This document shows, in pieces, positions 19,066-27,983 of a stretch of 64,000 bases of DNA. This DNA is from Hondaea fermentalgiana. Its lineage: Eukaryota; Sar; Bigyra; Thraustochytrida; Thraustochytriidae. Position numbers and translations under genes: made by a program. A model generated the notes under the pieces. The model was not told the DNA's origin and did not search any database. It worked only from the letters and a program-made list of their open reading frames with translations. Numbering within the stretch: position 1 is the first letter of the stretch; each line of letters opens with the position of its first letter. Location of the stretch: positions 108,035 through 172,034 of the forward strand of contig NPFB01000071.1 of the NCBI GenBank assembly GCA_014084085.1. Reading direction: 5' to 3'.

Positions 19066-19857
19066 ATGGACTGGGCAGCGTTTTTGCGTGCGCGGGAGGC
19101 TGGTCAGGGCCGCGAGGTCGCCGCAGCGGCGCTAACGAGCGACGCCCAAGCCGCCTTGCGGGGCGAGTCGTCCGCGCGCGCCAAGGATGCGCCGCACAAC
19201 ACCAAGACGGGTCTCCTTGCCATCCAGCTGCCCGCGCGAGACCCGCAAAACGCGGTAGCTCTACCGTTGCGACTTGTCTCGGTCTTCGATCCGGCCCCAA
19301 GGACGGGGCCAGAGTGGCCTGCAGCGCGTATTCCCCTCCGCGATCTTCTCCCAACCGCAGAGGAACTCGCTCGTCTCAGCGTCGAGGACGTTGAGGACGG
19401 CGACGCGTCTCGAGGGAACGGCGTCTCGAACTCTCTTCTCCACCTCGAACGTGAGCTTGCAAACGAAACTCCCAATGCTACTGTGCTTTGCGTTGCCTCG
19501 TCTGCAGATTGGCAAGAAGCTTTGCCAAAGTGCAAGTTCTCCGCACAAAAGTGGTGCGTCTTGCTGGCCGAGAAGCAGATCCCCGCTGCTCCCCTCGCCG
19601 CCGTGGCAGATCACGTGTTGTGCGCGGTCCTCCCAAGCAAGCCATCAGACCAGAGCCTAACGCAATGGCTGGATCTTGCAACGCTAGCCACCAAGAAGAG
19701 CTCACTTTTGCACCTCGACCCGCCTGCCTTTGCCCGTAAGCTCGCAACGCTTCGTCTTCGCGATCGACCGGGTGGAGCAACCATGGAGCGCGCCATTGCC
19801 AAAACGTACCACGCAGCACGCCTGCGACAAGGAGATATAAAAGCATGTAGCGGGTAG
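19066..19857 (+). CDS. Hypothetical protein
   Basis: 263 residues from an ATG in context GGCATGG. The N-terminus MDWAAFLRAREAGQ is followed by a soluble mixed alpha/beta sequence. There is no signal peptide, TM segment or motif I recognise. A hydrophobic beta-like segment (ATVLCVASSADW, then VADHVLCAVLPS) hints at a Rossmann-like core but names no family. It converges on the helicase gene ending at 20038, with 180 bases between the stops. Full-length frame and codon use support a real gene. Confidence 0.6.
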   Translation: MDWAAFLRAREAGQGREVAAAALTSDAQAALRGESSARAKDAPHNTKTGLLAIQLPARDPQNAVALPLRLVSVFDPAPRTGPEWPAARIPLRDLLPTAEELARLSVEDVEDGDASRGNGVSNSLLHLERELANETPNATVLCVASSADWQEALPKCKFSAQKWCVLLAEKQIPAAPLAAVADHVLCAVLPSKPSDQSLTQWLDLATLATKKSSLLHLDPPAFARKLATLRLRDRPGGATMERAIAKTYHAARLRQGDIKACSG

Positions 19858-20037
19858 GTATTGGTAATTCTTGTATAATTGTAAATTTTCATAATTCTTA
19901 CTCACCAATTCTGGCGGCGCATCGAGTGAAGCTCCAGTCCTCCAAGTAGAAAACCTCAGCTTACAGCAACACGCGTGCGACGTCCACAAACCTTTTGCAA
20001 CTTTATTTGCTAGTCGTCAAAAGAAAAAAGGAACCTC

Positions 20038-21729
20038 TCATTTATCCTTCTTCGCCTTTTCGTCCGTTTCATTCTTCTTGCGACGTTTTTGCTGCCGCTC
20101 TCGAATCTTCTTCAAATCCGGATCGTCCTCTCCTTGATCGACGAGGCGTTGCAAAAACGGGTCAACCTTTTGTTGTGAGGCCTTAAGAAGTTCAATAAGA
20201 CTCGGCGCCAGCGGCGCCATATTTCGCGTAAAGAAAGAATAGGCCACGCCCGGACGATCCTGGCGACCCGTTCGTCCGACTCGATGAACATACACCTCCA
20301 GGGAGCCTGGAAAATCATAATTCACCACGAACGGAAGCCCCTTGATGTCGATGCCGCGTCCAGCCACGTCCGTCGCAACCAGAATGCGCGCCTTGCCCGC
20401 GCGAAAGTCGCGCAACGCACGTTCACGCTCATCTTGGGAGAGATTACCGTGCAGGGCAACGCATCGCCGCTTCCCTGCCTGCTGCTGCTGCTTTTGCTTG
20501 CCAGCCGATCGCTGAAATGACTTCCCAGACGAACGCTGCTGCTGGTGCTGCTGCGACTGCGATGGCTGTTTGCCAGACGCAGGTCCTTGCTCCTTGCGCA
20601 AAAAGCTCTCCACAAACTTGACCGTCTTGATCTTTGTACAAAAGATGAGAATACTACTCGGATTCCGCGTGCGATTCTGCTCACGGTCTTCGGCGTCCAC
20701 CTTGTCCAGGAACTTAGCCAACTTCATGGGCTTCTTGTGCTCGGCGCAGACCTGAACAATCTGCGTAATCGACGACGCAATGCCTTGCGCGGCCGCAGCC
20801 GTTTGCTCCGCAGACGCAGCCTGCAAGGAGAGCTCCGTCTCGTCAGCTTCCAAAGCTCCGTCGGAGCCGTCGCCGAACGGCACGACCGCGCCGCCGGGGT
20901 TCACACGGAAACGCAGCGGGTCCCGCGCAAGCAATGCAAGGTCCTTGAGAATGCGCTGCAGTTTGGCCGGAAAGGTTGCGCTCAGCAAGACATTCTGCGT
21001 CTCGTGACCGTCTTTGCGCAAGGCAGAGGCAAACTCGCGCAGCTGCGGCTCAAACCCCATGTCTAGCATGCGGTCGCACTCGTCGAGCACGAAAAAGGTC
21101 GTCGACTCTAAGCTCAGATCTTCAGCTCGCACGAGATCCAGCGCCCGCCCAGGCGTCGCGAACAAGATCTCCACGTTCTCACTTCTCAGTCGCTCGACCT
21201 GTTCGGCGCGATCCTTGCCACCGTACGCCGCAAGACAGTTCACCATGTACGGTTTGCAAAATCGATGCGCCGTCGCGCATGCTTGCTGCGCGAGCTCGCG
21301 CGTCGGCAAGAGCGTCACCACGCTTGGACTATTGGCCGCCGAGCACGAACGTTTCTCGGCCTTGGCAAGACGCTGCTTCTCCAGCACGTGCGCCAAGGCT
21401 GGCAGCACGTACGCAATGGACTTGCCGGATCCCGTCGGTGCCACACCGAGGACGTCTCGCTGCGCCAGGAGCGCTGGCCACGCCACGCTCTGGACCTCTG
21501 TCGGTTGCTTGAGGGCCCCGCGGCTATTGCGAAAGCTCGCGCCAAAGCATTCCGGCAGCCGTTCGTCGTCGATCTCGCGCACAGGCTTCACCATCTCCTG
21601 CTCCTCTGCAGCCTCCCCCGCCTCCTCGCGCTCGCTGTCGACCTTGCGCGCCGTCGCCGTCGCCCGGGCCTCGCGTCCTCGCTTGTGGCCGCGGGGCTTC
21701 TTGCCCGCGCCCGCCTTCTTCGCGTCCAT
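20038..21729 (-). CDS. DEAD-box family ATP-dependent RNA helicase (DECD variant)
   Basis: 563 residues from the ATG at 21729; upstream the frame is open only through a purine-rich, very charged stretch with a GTG, probably 5' UTR. Motifs in order: Q-motif region QPTEVQ (about 75), motif I APTGSGKS (97-104), PTRELAQQ, TPGR, motif II DECD (216-219), SAT (250-252), ATDVAGRGID and HRVGRTGR (about 482). DECD replaces DEAD and Ser replaces Thr in motif I. A Gln/Ser-rich insert (SQSQQHQQQRSS) interrupts the second RecA domain, and the C-terminus is Lys-rich. The role is ATP-driven RNA unwinding; the basic ends suit ribosome biogenesis, but the exact orthologue is not clear. Confidence 0.9.
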   Translation of the reverse strand: MDAKKAGAGKKPRGHKRGREARATATARKVDSEREEAGEAAEEQEMVKPVREIDDERLPECFGASFRNSRGALKQPTEVQSVAWPALLAQRDVLGVAPTGSGKSIAYVLPALAHVLEKQRLAKAEKRSCSAANSPSVVTLLPTRELAQQACATAHRFCKPYMVNCLAAYGGKDRAEQVERLRSENVEILFATPGRALDLVRAEDLSLESTTFFVLDECDRMLDMGFEPQLREFASALRKDGHETQNVLLSATFPAKLQRILKDLALLARDPLRFRVNPGGAVVPFGDGSDGALEADETELSLQAASAEQTAAAAQGIASSITQIVQVCAEHKKPMKLAKFLDKVDAEDREQNRTRNPSSILIFCTKIKTVKFVESFLRKEQGPASGKQPSQSQQHQQQRSSGKSFQRSAGKQKQQQQAGKRRCVALHGNLSQDERERALRDFRAGKARILVATDVAGRGIDIKGLPFVVNYDFPGSLEVYVHRVGRTGRQDRPGVAYSFFTRNMAPLAPSLIELLKASQQKVDPFLQRLVDQGEDDPDLKKIRERQQKRRKKNETDEKAKKDK

Positions 21730-21795
21730 CTCCTCTTCTCTTCTCTTCTCTTCTCTTTTCTTCTCCTCTCTTCTCCTCTCCTCTCTCCTCTTGCG
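21726..21795. repeat. Polypyrimidine (CTTCT)n tract at the helicase start
   Basis: A run of TTCTC/CTTCT units on the plus strand (purine-rich in the mRNA) lies directly upstream of the chosen ATG. It would encode Arg/Glu/Lys only if translation began further upstream. Confidence 0.8.
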
Positions 21796-22268
21796 CGCCG
21801 CGATCCGGCCTCGGCTCTCCACGCACGCGCGCGCTCCGACGCGCTCGTGCTCCAACGCGCTCTGCAGCGCCGCGCCAAGCAGCTCGCTCTTCCGCGGAGC
21901 CACTCACTCGCCCCTTTGCTTGCTTTCGCCTTCTTGCGGCGGGAGCCGGCGGGCGAAAACGGGTTGCGGCGATTCTGCTGCTCTTACTGCAGTAAAGAAG
22001 GGGGAGGAGAGCCTGCGCGCGTTGCGGAACGCGCTGCAGAGAGCGAGTTGGAGGGCGGGGAGAGCGACGCGCGGGTTGCCGAACAGGTTCGGGACAAGGG
22101 CGCGAGGGTGGCGGCGCAGCGCAGCGCGGGGAGGAAAAGCAAAACGGAAACGCAAGAGCCAACCAAGCCTCCTTGACAAGACCTTTCGGCTGGTCGTGCT
22201 TGATCGAATCGTCGAAACACGCGAGACGCACGGCCAACGACAAGCTTAGGACAACAAACCCTGAAAAG
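21796..22268. promoter_or_regulatory. Divergent intergenic/promoter region between helicase and DNA ligase
   Basis: About 470 bases between two divergent ATGs. No TATA box or other defined element could be identified; the sequence is GC-rich. Frames run through it without ATG starts. Confidence 0.35.
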
Positions 22269-23360
22269 ATGATCCAAGCCATGACGCCGCAAGAGACAAT
22301 CGAAGTGGTTAATCTCTGCTCGCAGACATCCGAGCTGGACGTCGAGGAGGACGTCGTGGTCGTGATCGAGACCGAGAACGAGCCCCGTCTCGATGCCAAG
22401 CTGCGCGGAAAGCGCACGATTGCGAGGGACGTCGCACCCGCGGCAAAGCGTGCCAAGAGCGAGTCTTGCGCCGCGCCCAAGACCGTCCAAGATGCCGAGG
22501 CGCCATACGCACCGAGCCTCGTGCGCTGGAGGCGCGAGAACGCGCCTTGCCTCCTGGCAAATACGTATAGTGAAGAGAAGGACGACCCGACTGGATGGTG
22601 GTTGAGCGAAAAGCTTGACGGTCTGCGCGCATGCTGGAACGGTAGCGAGCTGCTTTCGCGCAACGGCAAGGTCTTCCCTGCGCCCAAATCCTTTCTCGAA
22701 ACCTTACCGTCGGACCTCGCCCTCGACGGCGAACTCTTTCTTGGACGCGGCAAATTTCGCGAAACCACATCCGCAGTCAAGAAAACAGGCCAAGAAACAT
22801 GGCACGCCTCGCTGCGCTACAACGTCTTCGACTCGCCTACGCTGCATCCTCTCGGATTCGAGGACCGCCATCGCAAGCTTCTCGAACGCTTTGGACCCGA
22901 CAAGAAGCACCCTCGCATCACCATTGTGCCGCAGACGCGCTGCACGGGCCGAGCGCATCTTGAAAAAACCCTCGACGAAATCACCAAGAGTGGCGGCGAG
23001 GGTGTCATGTTGCGCGCCCCTCAGTCCGTGTACGAGCCGCGTCGATCGAATACCTTGCTCAAAGCGAAGCGCTTCTTTGATGCAGAGGGAGAGGTCATCG
23101 CGCATGAAAAGGGCAAGGGACGCAATGCTGGACGTCTTGGCGCTCTCGTCGTGCGCATGGCTTGCGGGCAGACCTTCAAAGTTGGATCTGGATTTACGGA
23201 CGCAGACCGAAACAAGCCGCCTGCAATTGGCACGATCGTGACGTACCGTTTTCAGGAGCTTAGCACCAAGAGCGGCAAGCCACGTTTCCCGACCTTTGTT
23301 TCGATTTGTGTTGACAAGGACGTCGCTTCGGACGCCGTCGTGCCTGCCGCGGCAAAATAG
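22269..23360 (+). CDS. Compact ATP-dependent DNA ligase with bacterial/viral-type OB domain
   Basis: 363 residues from the ATG at 22269, with a second ATG four codons later. The adenylation domain shows motif I EKLDGLRA (nucleophile Lys115), DGELFLGRG (about 154), motif IV EGVMLRAP (about 245) and motif V LLKAKRF (about 264). The OB-fold (GRNAGRLGALVVR..TFKVGSGF..YRFQEL) ends the protein, with no BRCT or N-terminal DNA-binding domain. This is the minimal layout of bacterial LigD/LigB-like or algal-virus ligases, not eukaryotic LIG1. The N-terminal 100 residues are eukaryotic in style: an acidic-flanked hydrophobic run EEDVVVVIE (about 26-34) that fits a SUMO-interacting motif, and PAAKRAK (57-63) resembling a nuclear localisation signal. 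It probably seals nicks in nuclear DNA repair. Confidence 0.88.
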   Translation: MIQAMTPQETIEVVNLCSQTSELDVEEDVVVVIETENEPRLDAKLRGKRTIARDVAPAAKRAKSESCAAPKTVQDAEAPYAPSLVRWRRENAPCLLANTYSEEKDDPTGWWLSEKLDGLRACWNGSELLSRNGKVFPAPKSFLETLPSDLALDGELFLGRGKFRETTSAVKKTGQETWHASLRYNVFDSPTLHPLGFEDRHRKLLERFGPDKKHPRITIVPQTRCTGRAHLEKTLDEITKSGGEGVMLRAPQSVYEPRRSNTLLKAKRFFDAEGEVIAHEKGKGRNAGRLGALVVRMACGQTFKVGSGFTDADRNKPPAIGTIVTYRFQELSTKSGKPRFPTFVSICVDKDVASDAVVPAAAK

Positions 23361-23511
23361 ATGTAACGATTATAGACAAAAAAACAAACAAAGCATACTG
23401 TAAACGCCGCTATTCTACCCACTTATTCAATGCGCTGCGAACTAACCACAAGATGCAACGTTTCTTGCCGCTCGAATGGAATGGGCGTGGGTCTTAACAA
23501 TGTGAAAAAGT

Positions 23512-23967
23512 TGTTGACAGTAAATCCTCAAAGGTTTCAAAGAATAGAAGGAAGAAGTTCGTTTCGATAAACGTAAAAGAATTTCCGTTCCGTGGCTAGA
23601 ACGAAACGGGAAGGTAGATTGTATGCTTCTCACGCTGCTGCTCGGAGATAGCTTTGGTGCATAGTTCAATATTCCGGTGGGTTTCGGTTCTGCCGGCTTC
23701 TGGCATCGATTCTCGTCGCTGCCAGGTCTGTTCGGCTCAGTGGTCCCGGGGCCGTGCCCCTGGTCCATTTCTGCTATGTAGGTCTATGACTATACTAGGG
23801 TTAATTTGGATGTACACACCGAATGCACCCGGCGTGTTGTGCACGCGCGACGTCTTGTTCTTGCGGCGTGCTCCTCCGATGTTTATCATCGGGTGTCTAC
23901 CTCTCTTATAGCAGTTTCCCGCCTGGCATCAGGTCTTTGGGAATGTCCACTCCATTATTGTGGATCT
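23512..23967 (-). repeat. 3' LTR of the Copia-type element, internally deleted
   Basis: About 456 bp. It aligns with 25288-25520 and 26000-26107 of the 5' LTR, with shared blocks GGAGATAGCTTTGGTG, GTTTCGGTTCTGCCGGC and ATGTACACACCGAATGCA. About 480 bp of the intact copy are missing between these blocks and replaced by unrelated sequence (GGTCCCGGGGCCGTG). Triplet (GCT) counts also differ. Confidence 0.8.
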
Positions 23968-24193
23968 ATACGCCCCTGCGGCCTTTCCTTCGCTTGGTGA
24001 TTACTTTATGTAGTCCCGTTGGAAGTGAAAGGCAGCCGTTAAGCAAAGCCTTTCGATGTCGCTCGAAATCTTGGCGTCCCAAGGCTTTCGTAAGAGTGTC
24101 GGCAGGTTGTTCAGCTCCCGCAACATGCACCAGGTCTAAGTTCCCGAAGTCGAACTTGAAAGTCAGCCTGATGAAACGGTTCGCAATGAAGAT
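23966..24193 (-). pseudogene. C-terminal remnant of Copia RNase H (end of pol)
   Basis: An open stretch of about 75 codons follows an in-frame TGA and contains LVHVAGAEQPADTLTKAL. This matches the conserved Copia RNase H end (pattern xVxxxxQxADxxTKxL). Its stop codon TAG sits exactly at the 3' LTR boundary, the normal arrangement for Copia pol. The rest of pol is missing, so the fragment is not functional. Confidence 0.75.
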
Positions 24194-24222
24194 TCAACAG
24201 CCGCTTGTGTCGTTGCTCAACC

Positions 24223-25137
24223 TCAGCTCGACTTGGCCAAGTGAGCTTGCTTCTTAGGTCGTTGTCGCTGGTGGTTGCGTTTCCGTTTGTGGCCACCTTG
24301 ATTCCGGGATTTCGCACGGCATGCTGCATTATTGTGAGAGTTGGTCCTGCAATTATTACAGAAAACGGGCTCTCTCACATCGCAAACGCCGTCTTTACAG
24401 GGTCCGTTGCAGCGGCGGCACCCCCGTGCTCGATTGTTTCCTTGTGTTCCTTCGTACATGACTTGACGTCCTCGTGCAGCAAAAGCCGTTGTGCCTCCCG
24501 AGGATGAAGACGCCTCAGTGGTAACGTTCTGCTTTCTTGCTATCGCCATGCTGTGGAGCGTTTCGCTCATAGCCTTGTCTAGCTCCTGCGGTGAGACCTC
24601 TTCATTATTTCCAAGGAGAACGATGTGATGTAGTGCTTCTGCTGGTGCTTCTGATAAAGCGCACCTCATCGTCAGGACTGTTATGAGCTTTTCACCCTTT
24701 ATCTGTCTTTTCTCGGCTTGTGTACCCAGCATTTTGGCCTTTCCCATCCACTGCTTCCACGACAACTGTGATTTTATGGCTTCTGCCCAAGAGCCTGGAC
24801 TGAAGTGCTTCCATATTTGGTCCACGAGAGCCACGTCCTTTCTTACCAGTTGCGACTGTTGCTGTTCCAGGATGTGTTCCCATAGCTTGAGTCCTTTGCT
24901 TTCGAATTTTATTTCAGCGTATAGATCGACATGACCTTCCATTGCTTCAAGGATTTTTTCGAAGAGGATGTGATCGTATCGCTTTTGCTCCTCTTCATCC
25001 TTTATGTTTTCTATGTACTTTTTCGTAAGCTGGTGATCCAAGCGATATCGGTTGAACTTTCTCTCAAACTCGAACCACATCAGGTCGATGTCCTCCCCCA
25101 GTTTGGGTAGCGGTAGGTCCGATTTTGTATCAGTCAT
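24223..25137 (-). CDS. Retrotransposon Gag protein (Copia type)
   Basis: 304 residues, intact from ATG to stop. The N-terminal part has the helical layout of Copia gag (UBN2-like, KYIENIKDEEEQKRYDH..). A CCHC zinc knuckle lies near the C-terminus: CNNCRTNSHNNAAC fits C-X2-C-X4-H-X4-C, and a second Cys cluster (CRRCNGPC) precedes it. The tail is Lys/Arg-rich (KRKRNHQRQRPKK), suited to nucleic-acid binding. In the family, Gag builds the virus-like particle of the retroelement. Here it stands alone because pol is deleted, yet it carries no frameshift. Confidence 0.8.
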   Translation of the reverse strand: MTDTKSDLPLPKLGEDIDLMWFEFERKFNRYRLDHQLTKKYIENIKDEEEQKRYDHILFEKILEAMEGHVDLYAEIKFESKGLKLWEHILEQQQSQLVRKDVALVDQIWKHFSPGSWAEAIKSQLSWKQWMGKAKMLGTQAEKRQIKGEKLITVLTMRCALSEAPAEALHHIVLLGNNEEVSPQELDKAMSETLHSMAIARKQNVTTEASSSSGGTTAFAARGRQVMYEGTQGNNRARGCRRCNGPCKDGVCDVREPVFCNNCRTNSHNNAACRAKSRNQGGHKRKRNHQRQRPKKQAHLAKSS

Positions 25138-25287
25138 CCTTGCACAAGTGCTCCTATTGCGTTCTTAAGATGCACTGTTCTTTTCTTTTCCCGATTTTTC
25201 TTGACTCGCAACGCGCGTTCGTTGCGCTCTTCTTTCTTTAGCTGGCGGCCCAGAACCTTGATGACGGCAATTCCTCAGAGGTCTGTT

Positions 25288-26107
25288 GTTGACGGAGATT
25301 CCCCAGAGGTCTGAAAGAATAGAAAGAAGAAGTTGATTTTAGAAGTCCGTTTCGTGGCTAGCACGGAACGGGAAGGTAGTTTGATTGCTTCTCACGCTGC
25401 TGCTGCTGCTCGGAGATAGCTTTGGTGTATAGTTCAATATTCTGGTGAGTTTCGGTTCTGCCGGCTTCTGGCATCGAGTTTGGTCGCTGCCAGGTCTGTT
25501 CGGCTCAGTATAGGTCTTTGAGATTTGTACAATTACAGCAATTGTACATTCCTTAAATTTTTAACCACCTTAAGTGGGTTAATCTCCCCACGGAATAATT
25601 TGCAGAGGAGTAGGGGTACTATAGCTCAGCTACGGAGGCTGCAAAGTTGTCACCTTAAAGTGGTATTTACCTCCACAACATGAGTCAGTGACGAATAAAA
25701 ATATGGTAAGGTGTGTCACGCTGTATATTTTCCCGGCGTGACAATAATTTACCCGAACTAGGCCTAGTCCCGAACTACTAGTCGTGTGATCGGAAAACCC
25801 GAGACTGACTTACAGTTAGCTCACACTGTTTATATGGAGAGGGGTGCCGACGAACTTCGGGCGAACGGAGGACTAAAAAAATTTAAGGTGAACTGATTAC
25901 TTTCATATTATCTGTGATTGGCTTATTTCTCCGGTCACTATAGGCCTACTAATGAGACTCAAGGTTTTCCCGGTTTGATTGCGTTGAGGACCCACCGCCT
26001 TAATTTGGATGTACACACCGAATGCACCCGGCGTGTTGTGCTCGCGCGACCTTATAGCAGTTTCCCGCCTGCTGCTGCTGGCATCAGGTCTTCGGGAATG
26101 TGGATCA
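25288..26107 (-). repeat. 5' LTR of the Copia-type element
   Basis: 820 bp, the more complete copy. It begins on the minus strand with TGATCCACATTCCC and ends CCGTCAACA. Its middle part (25520-26000) is AT-rich and holds several TATA-like strings. The sequence next to its inner end did not show an obvious tRNA-complementary primer site. Confidence 0.75.
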
Positions 26108-26545
26108 ATTATTAGAATTCAGAATGCAGCCATGGCAAAAGAAAGGAATGGTTCGTGAGTGTATACTGGGCACGTTATTGTCGCATGTGGGGCCGATTTG
26201 ACTCTTTGTCGGAACTCTGTCCGAGTCTGTCACGCGCACATGGGCCAGATAAAAAGAAGCGTAGTCGCAGTCGCATTCAAGCCAAAGATCTTCTGTTCTT
26301 AGAGTCAAGCCCGAGGCGCTGACATTCAATTTGAACTTGAACTTGAAGGCTATAACTTCGACCCCTTTTTCTTCCTTGGAATGGACGGTTACACTTGCAG
26401 AGGTTACAAAATAACCTTTTTCGTAACTGATCTCGTTTGCGACAATTGCTTCCACAAGACTGTCGCACTCCCTGTCCCAGAGCTCTGCAGCCCTCAACAC
26501 AGCCAGAACCCGAACGGCTAGGTGTAAGAGAAGGACATCGCAAAG
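26108..26545. other. Region between the LTR element and the hydrolase gene
   Basis: About 440 bases upstream of the alpha/beta hydrolase start. A minus-strand open frame through here has beta-like residues (VEVIAFKFKFKLNVSA) but its only ATG lies inside the opposing hydrolase gene, so I do not call it. No promoter element was identified. Confidence 0.4.
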
Positions 26546-27571
26546 ATGAGCTGCTGCTGTTGGAATCGTCGTGTGGCTCAGAACGTATACGAGCTCGAAC
26601 CGCTGGTACCTTTGCCCTCTCAAAGCGAGCGAGAGGAGATTGGCGCGGAGATCTTTGCTCGACCTTCAGATGGACGCAACCTCGAGTACTTTGTGCGAAA
26701 CAGCGGACACCAGACTGCCATACTGAACATTGTGTGCACGACCTGCACAGGACGGCTGTACCACGTGTGGCGGACAGCACAGGTCCTCCCCCTTCTGGAA
26801 AAGTACAATGTCACGCTCATTAATGTTTCTGCTGCCGGTGTTGGGGTCTCCGAGCCCTACGGCGACTGGCTTGGAGCCATGAACGTAAGCGAGTACCTAG
26901 AACGTACCGCGCAAGACATGGTTGCACTACTCAGGCATCTCGGGATCGATCAAGTGTTTACCATGGGCATCTCCGGCGGGTGGACCCCCGCCGCCGTTCT
27001 TGCCGTCAAGCTCGCGAGCGAGCCGGGGCTGGGACTACAATTGCGAGGTGTGTGCTGCATCTCTGGAATCCCATGGCAAACACGAGAAGAGAACTTTTGG
27101 GAGCGGTCCATGGGCACAGGCTGCACCTTTGCGCTTATGACGCGACTGCTCGAGTCGCGCATGGCCCCGTACATGATGAACGCCATGTTCCCACTGGACG
27201 AGGAAAAGTTCATCAGCTCGCTCGACGAGGAGACTCGAGAAGCTCTGGGCCCCGAGCTCTCGCAAGAAGTCGCTCATGATGTAAATCGCGCCAACGCCTA
27301 CTATCTGTTTGTTGGAGCGTTCCTAGGACGCCTGACCACGAACTCTCAGGCGAAGAAGCTCCCACTGGTTCTTGCAGACCTCTCCAAGCTTGGACCAGAG
27401 ATTGCTTTTCACCTGCACATGTCGACTACCGACAAACTGGTCCCCACGGACCGCGTTGTGGCTTCCATCTCCAGCGTTGCGCCACACGTTCAAAATTTTC
27501 CCAACGCGCTCCCGCACATGGCGCCGCCCGTTGACTTCGCGATTGCAAAGCTCCTCGAAACGTTGGAATGA
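26546..27571 (+). CDS. Alpha/beta hydrolase-fold protein
   Basis: 341 residues from an ATG in context AAAGATG. The fold is indicated by NVSAAGVGVSEPYGDW after strand 4, the nucleophile elbow GISGGW, a short Cys-rich strand (GVCCISGIP) and a late His in NALPHMAPP that suits the catalytic triad. A variable lid (about 180-270) separates the halves. There is no signal peptide. The N-terminus MSCCCW has three adjacent Cys that could be palmitoylated (inference). Substrate specificity cannot be told from sequence. The gene lies just beyond the decayed LTR element. Confidence 0.85.
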   Translation: MSCCCWNRRVAQNVYELEPLVPLPSQSEREEIGAEIFARPSDGRNLEYFVRNSGHQTAILNIVCTTCTGRLYHVWRTAQVLPLLEKYNVTLINVSAAGVGVSEPYGDWLGAMNVSEYLERTAQDMVALLRHLGIDQVFTMGISGGWTPAAVLAVKLASEPGLGLQLRGVCCISGIPWQTREENFWERSMGTGCTFALMTRLLESRMAPYMMNAMFPLDEEKFISSLDEETREALGPELSQEVAHDVNRANAYYLFVGAFLGRLTTNSQAKKLPLVLADLSKLGPEIAFHLHMSTTDKLVPTDRVVASISSVAPHVQNFPNALPHMAPPVDFAIAKLLETLE

Positions 27572-27764
27572 TTCGAGAAGGGTCTGTCTGAACGATTATA
27601 CAATGGCGCTCATCTCATCAGCTTAACCCTAGGAGCCCTCTCTGATTGATTCAAAGAGTTGAAAAAAGAAAGAATCTCGATCCTTTGCACATCTGTCAAC
27701 AAGCCGCGCAAACCGTGACAATCACAAGATATCGATTCTTCGGAAGTTTAGCACAAAAAAAAGA

Positions 27765-27876
27765 ATGAATGTTGTTCTCATTACTTCGGACCTGCTTGGC
27801 GGGATTGCTCATGAGCTCAGCTGGCAGTGATCCTTTTGCAATGACAAGGTCTTGAGGACAGAAACGACAATGATTC
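27765..27876 (-). pseudogene. Relic of a START-domain gene (duplicated fragment)
   Basis: On the minus strand the frame gives AKGSLPAELMSNPAKQV followed by NEN. It aligns with SKGALPVEFMNNLTKQV and YEN of the intact START gene immediately upstream on the same strand (27984-29432). DNA identity is also clear over about 85 bases. No other part of the START domain is present and the frame runs into unrelated sequence, so this is a dead duplicate or truncated copy. Confidence 0.7.
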
Positions 27877-27983
27877 CTTACTTCGCAGAGTTTCTCTTTG
27901 ATTCTTTTTGTTAATCTGGCGGACGCCTCAAAGCACGATTTTTTCTTAGGAAATGTTACTTTCTTCAACGAGTTAAGTTCCGT

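Larger units (their letters stand above)
23512..26107 (-). mobile_element. Decayed Copia-type LTR retrotransposon, gag retained, most of pol deleted
   Basis: Read on the minus strand, the order is 5' LTR (26107-25288), gag (25137-24223), the end of RNase H (24193-23966) and 3' LTR (23967-23512). Protease, integrase and reverse transcriptase are absent. The LTRs start TGATCC/TAGATCC and end GTCAACA, matching the TG..CA rule, but they differ by an internal deletion in the 3' copy. No clear target-site duplication was found. The element separates the DNA ligase and an alpha/beta hydrolase gene and is lower in GC than its surroundings. Confidence 0.8.

Noticed and set aside
22173..22268. N-terminal extension of the DNA ligase via TTG
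   Set aside because: Eukaryotic starts are ATG; the extension has no domain and the ATG at 22269 gives a complete ligase.
26105..26623. 172-codon minus-strand frame
   Set aside because: Its start lies inside the opposing hydrolase coding region and its end at the LTR edge; the beta-like stretch is not enough to call a gene.
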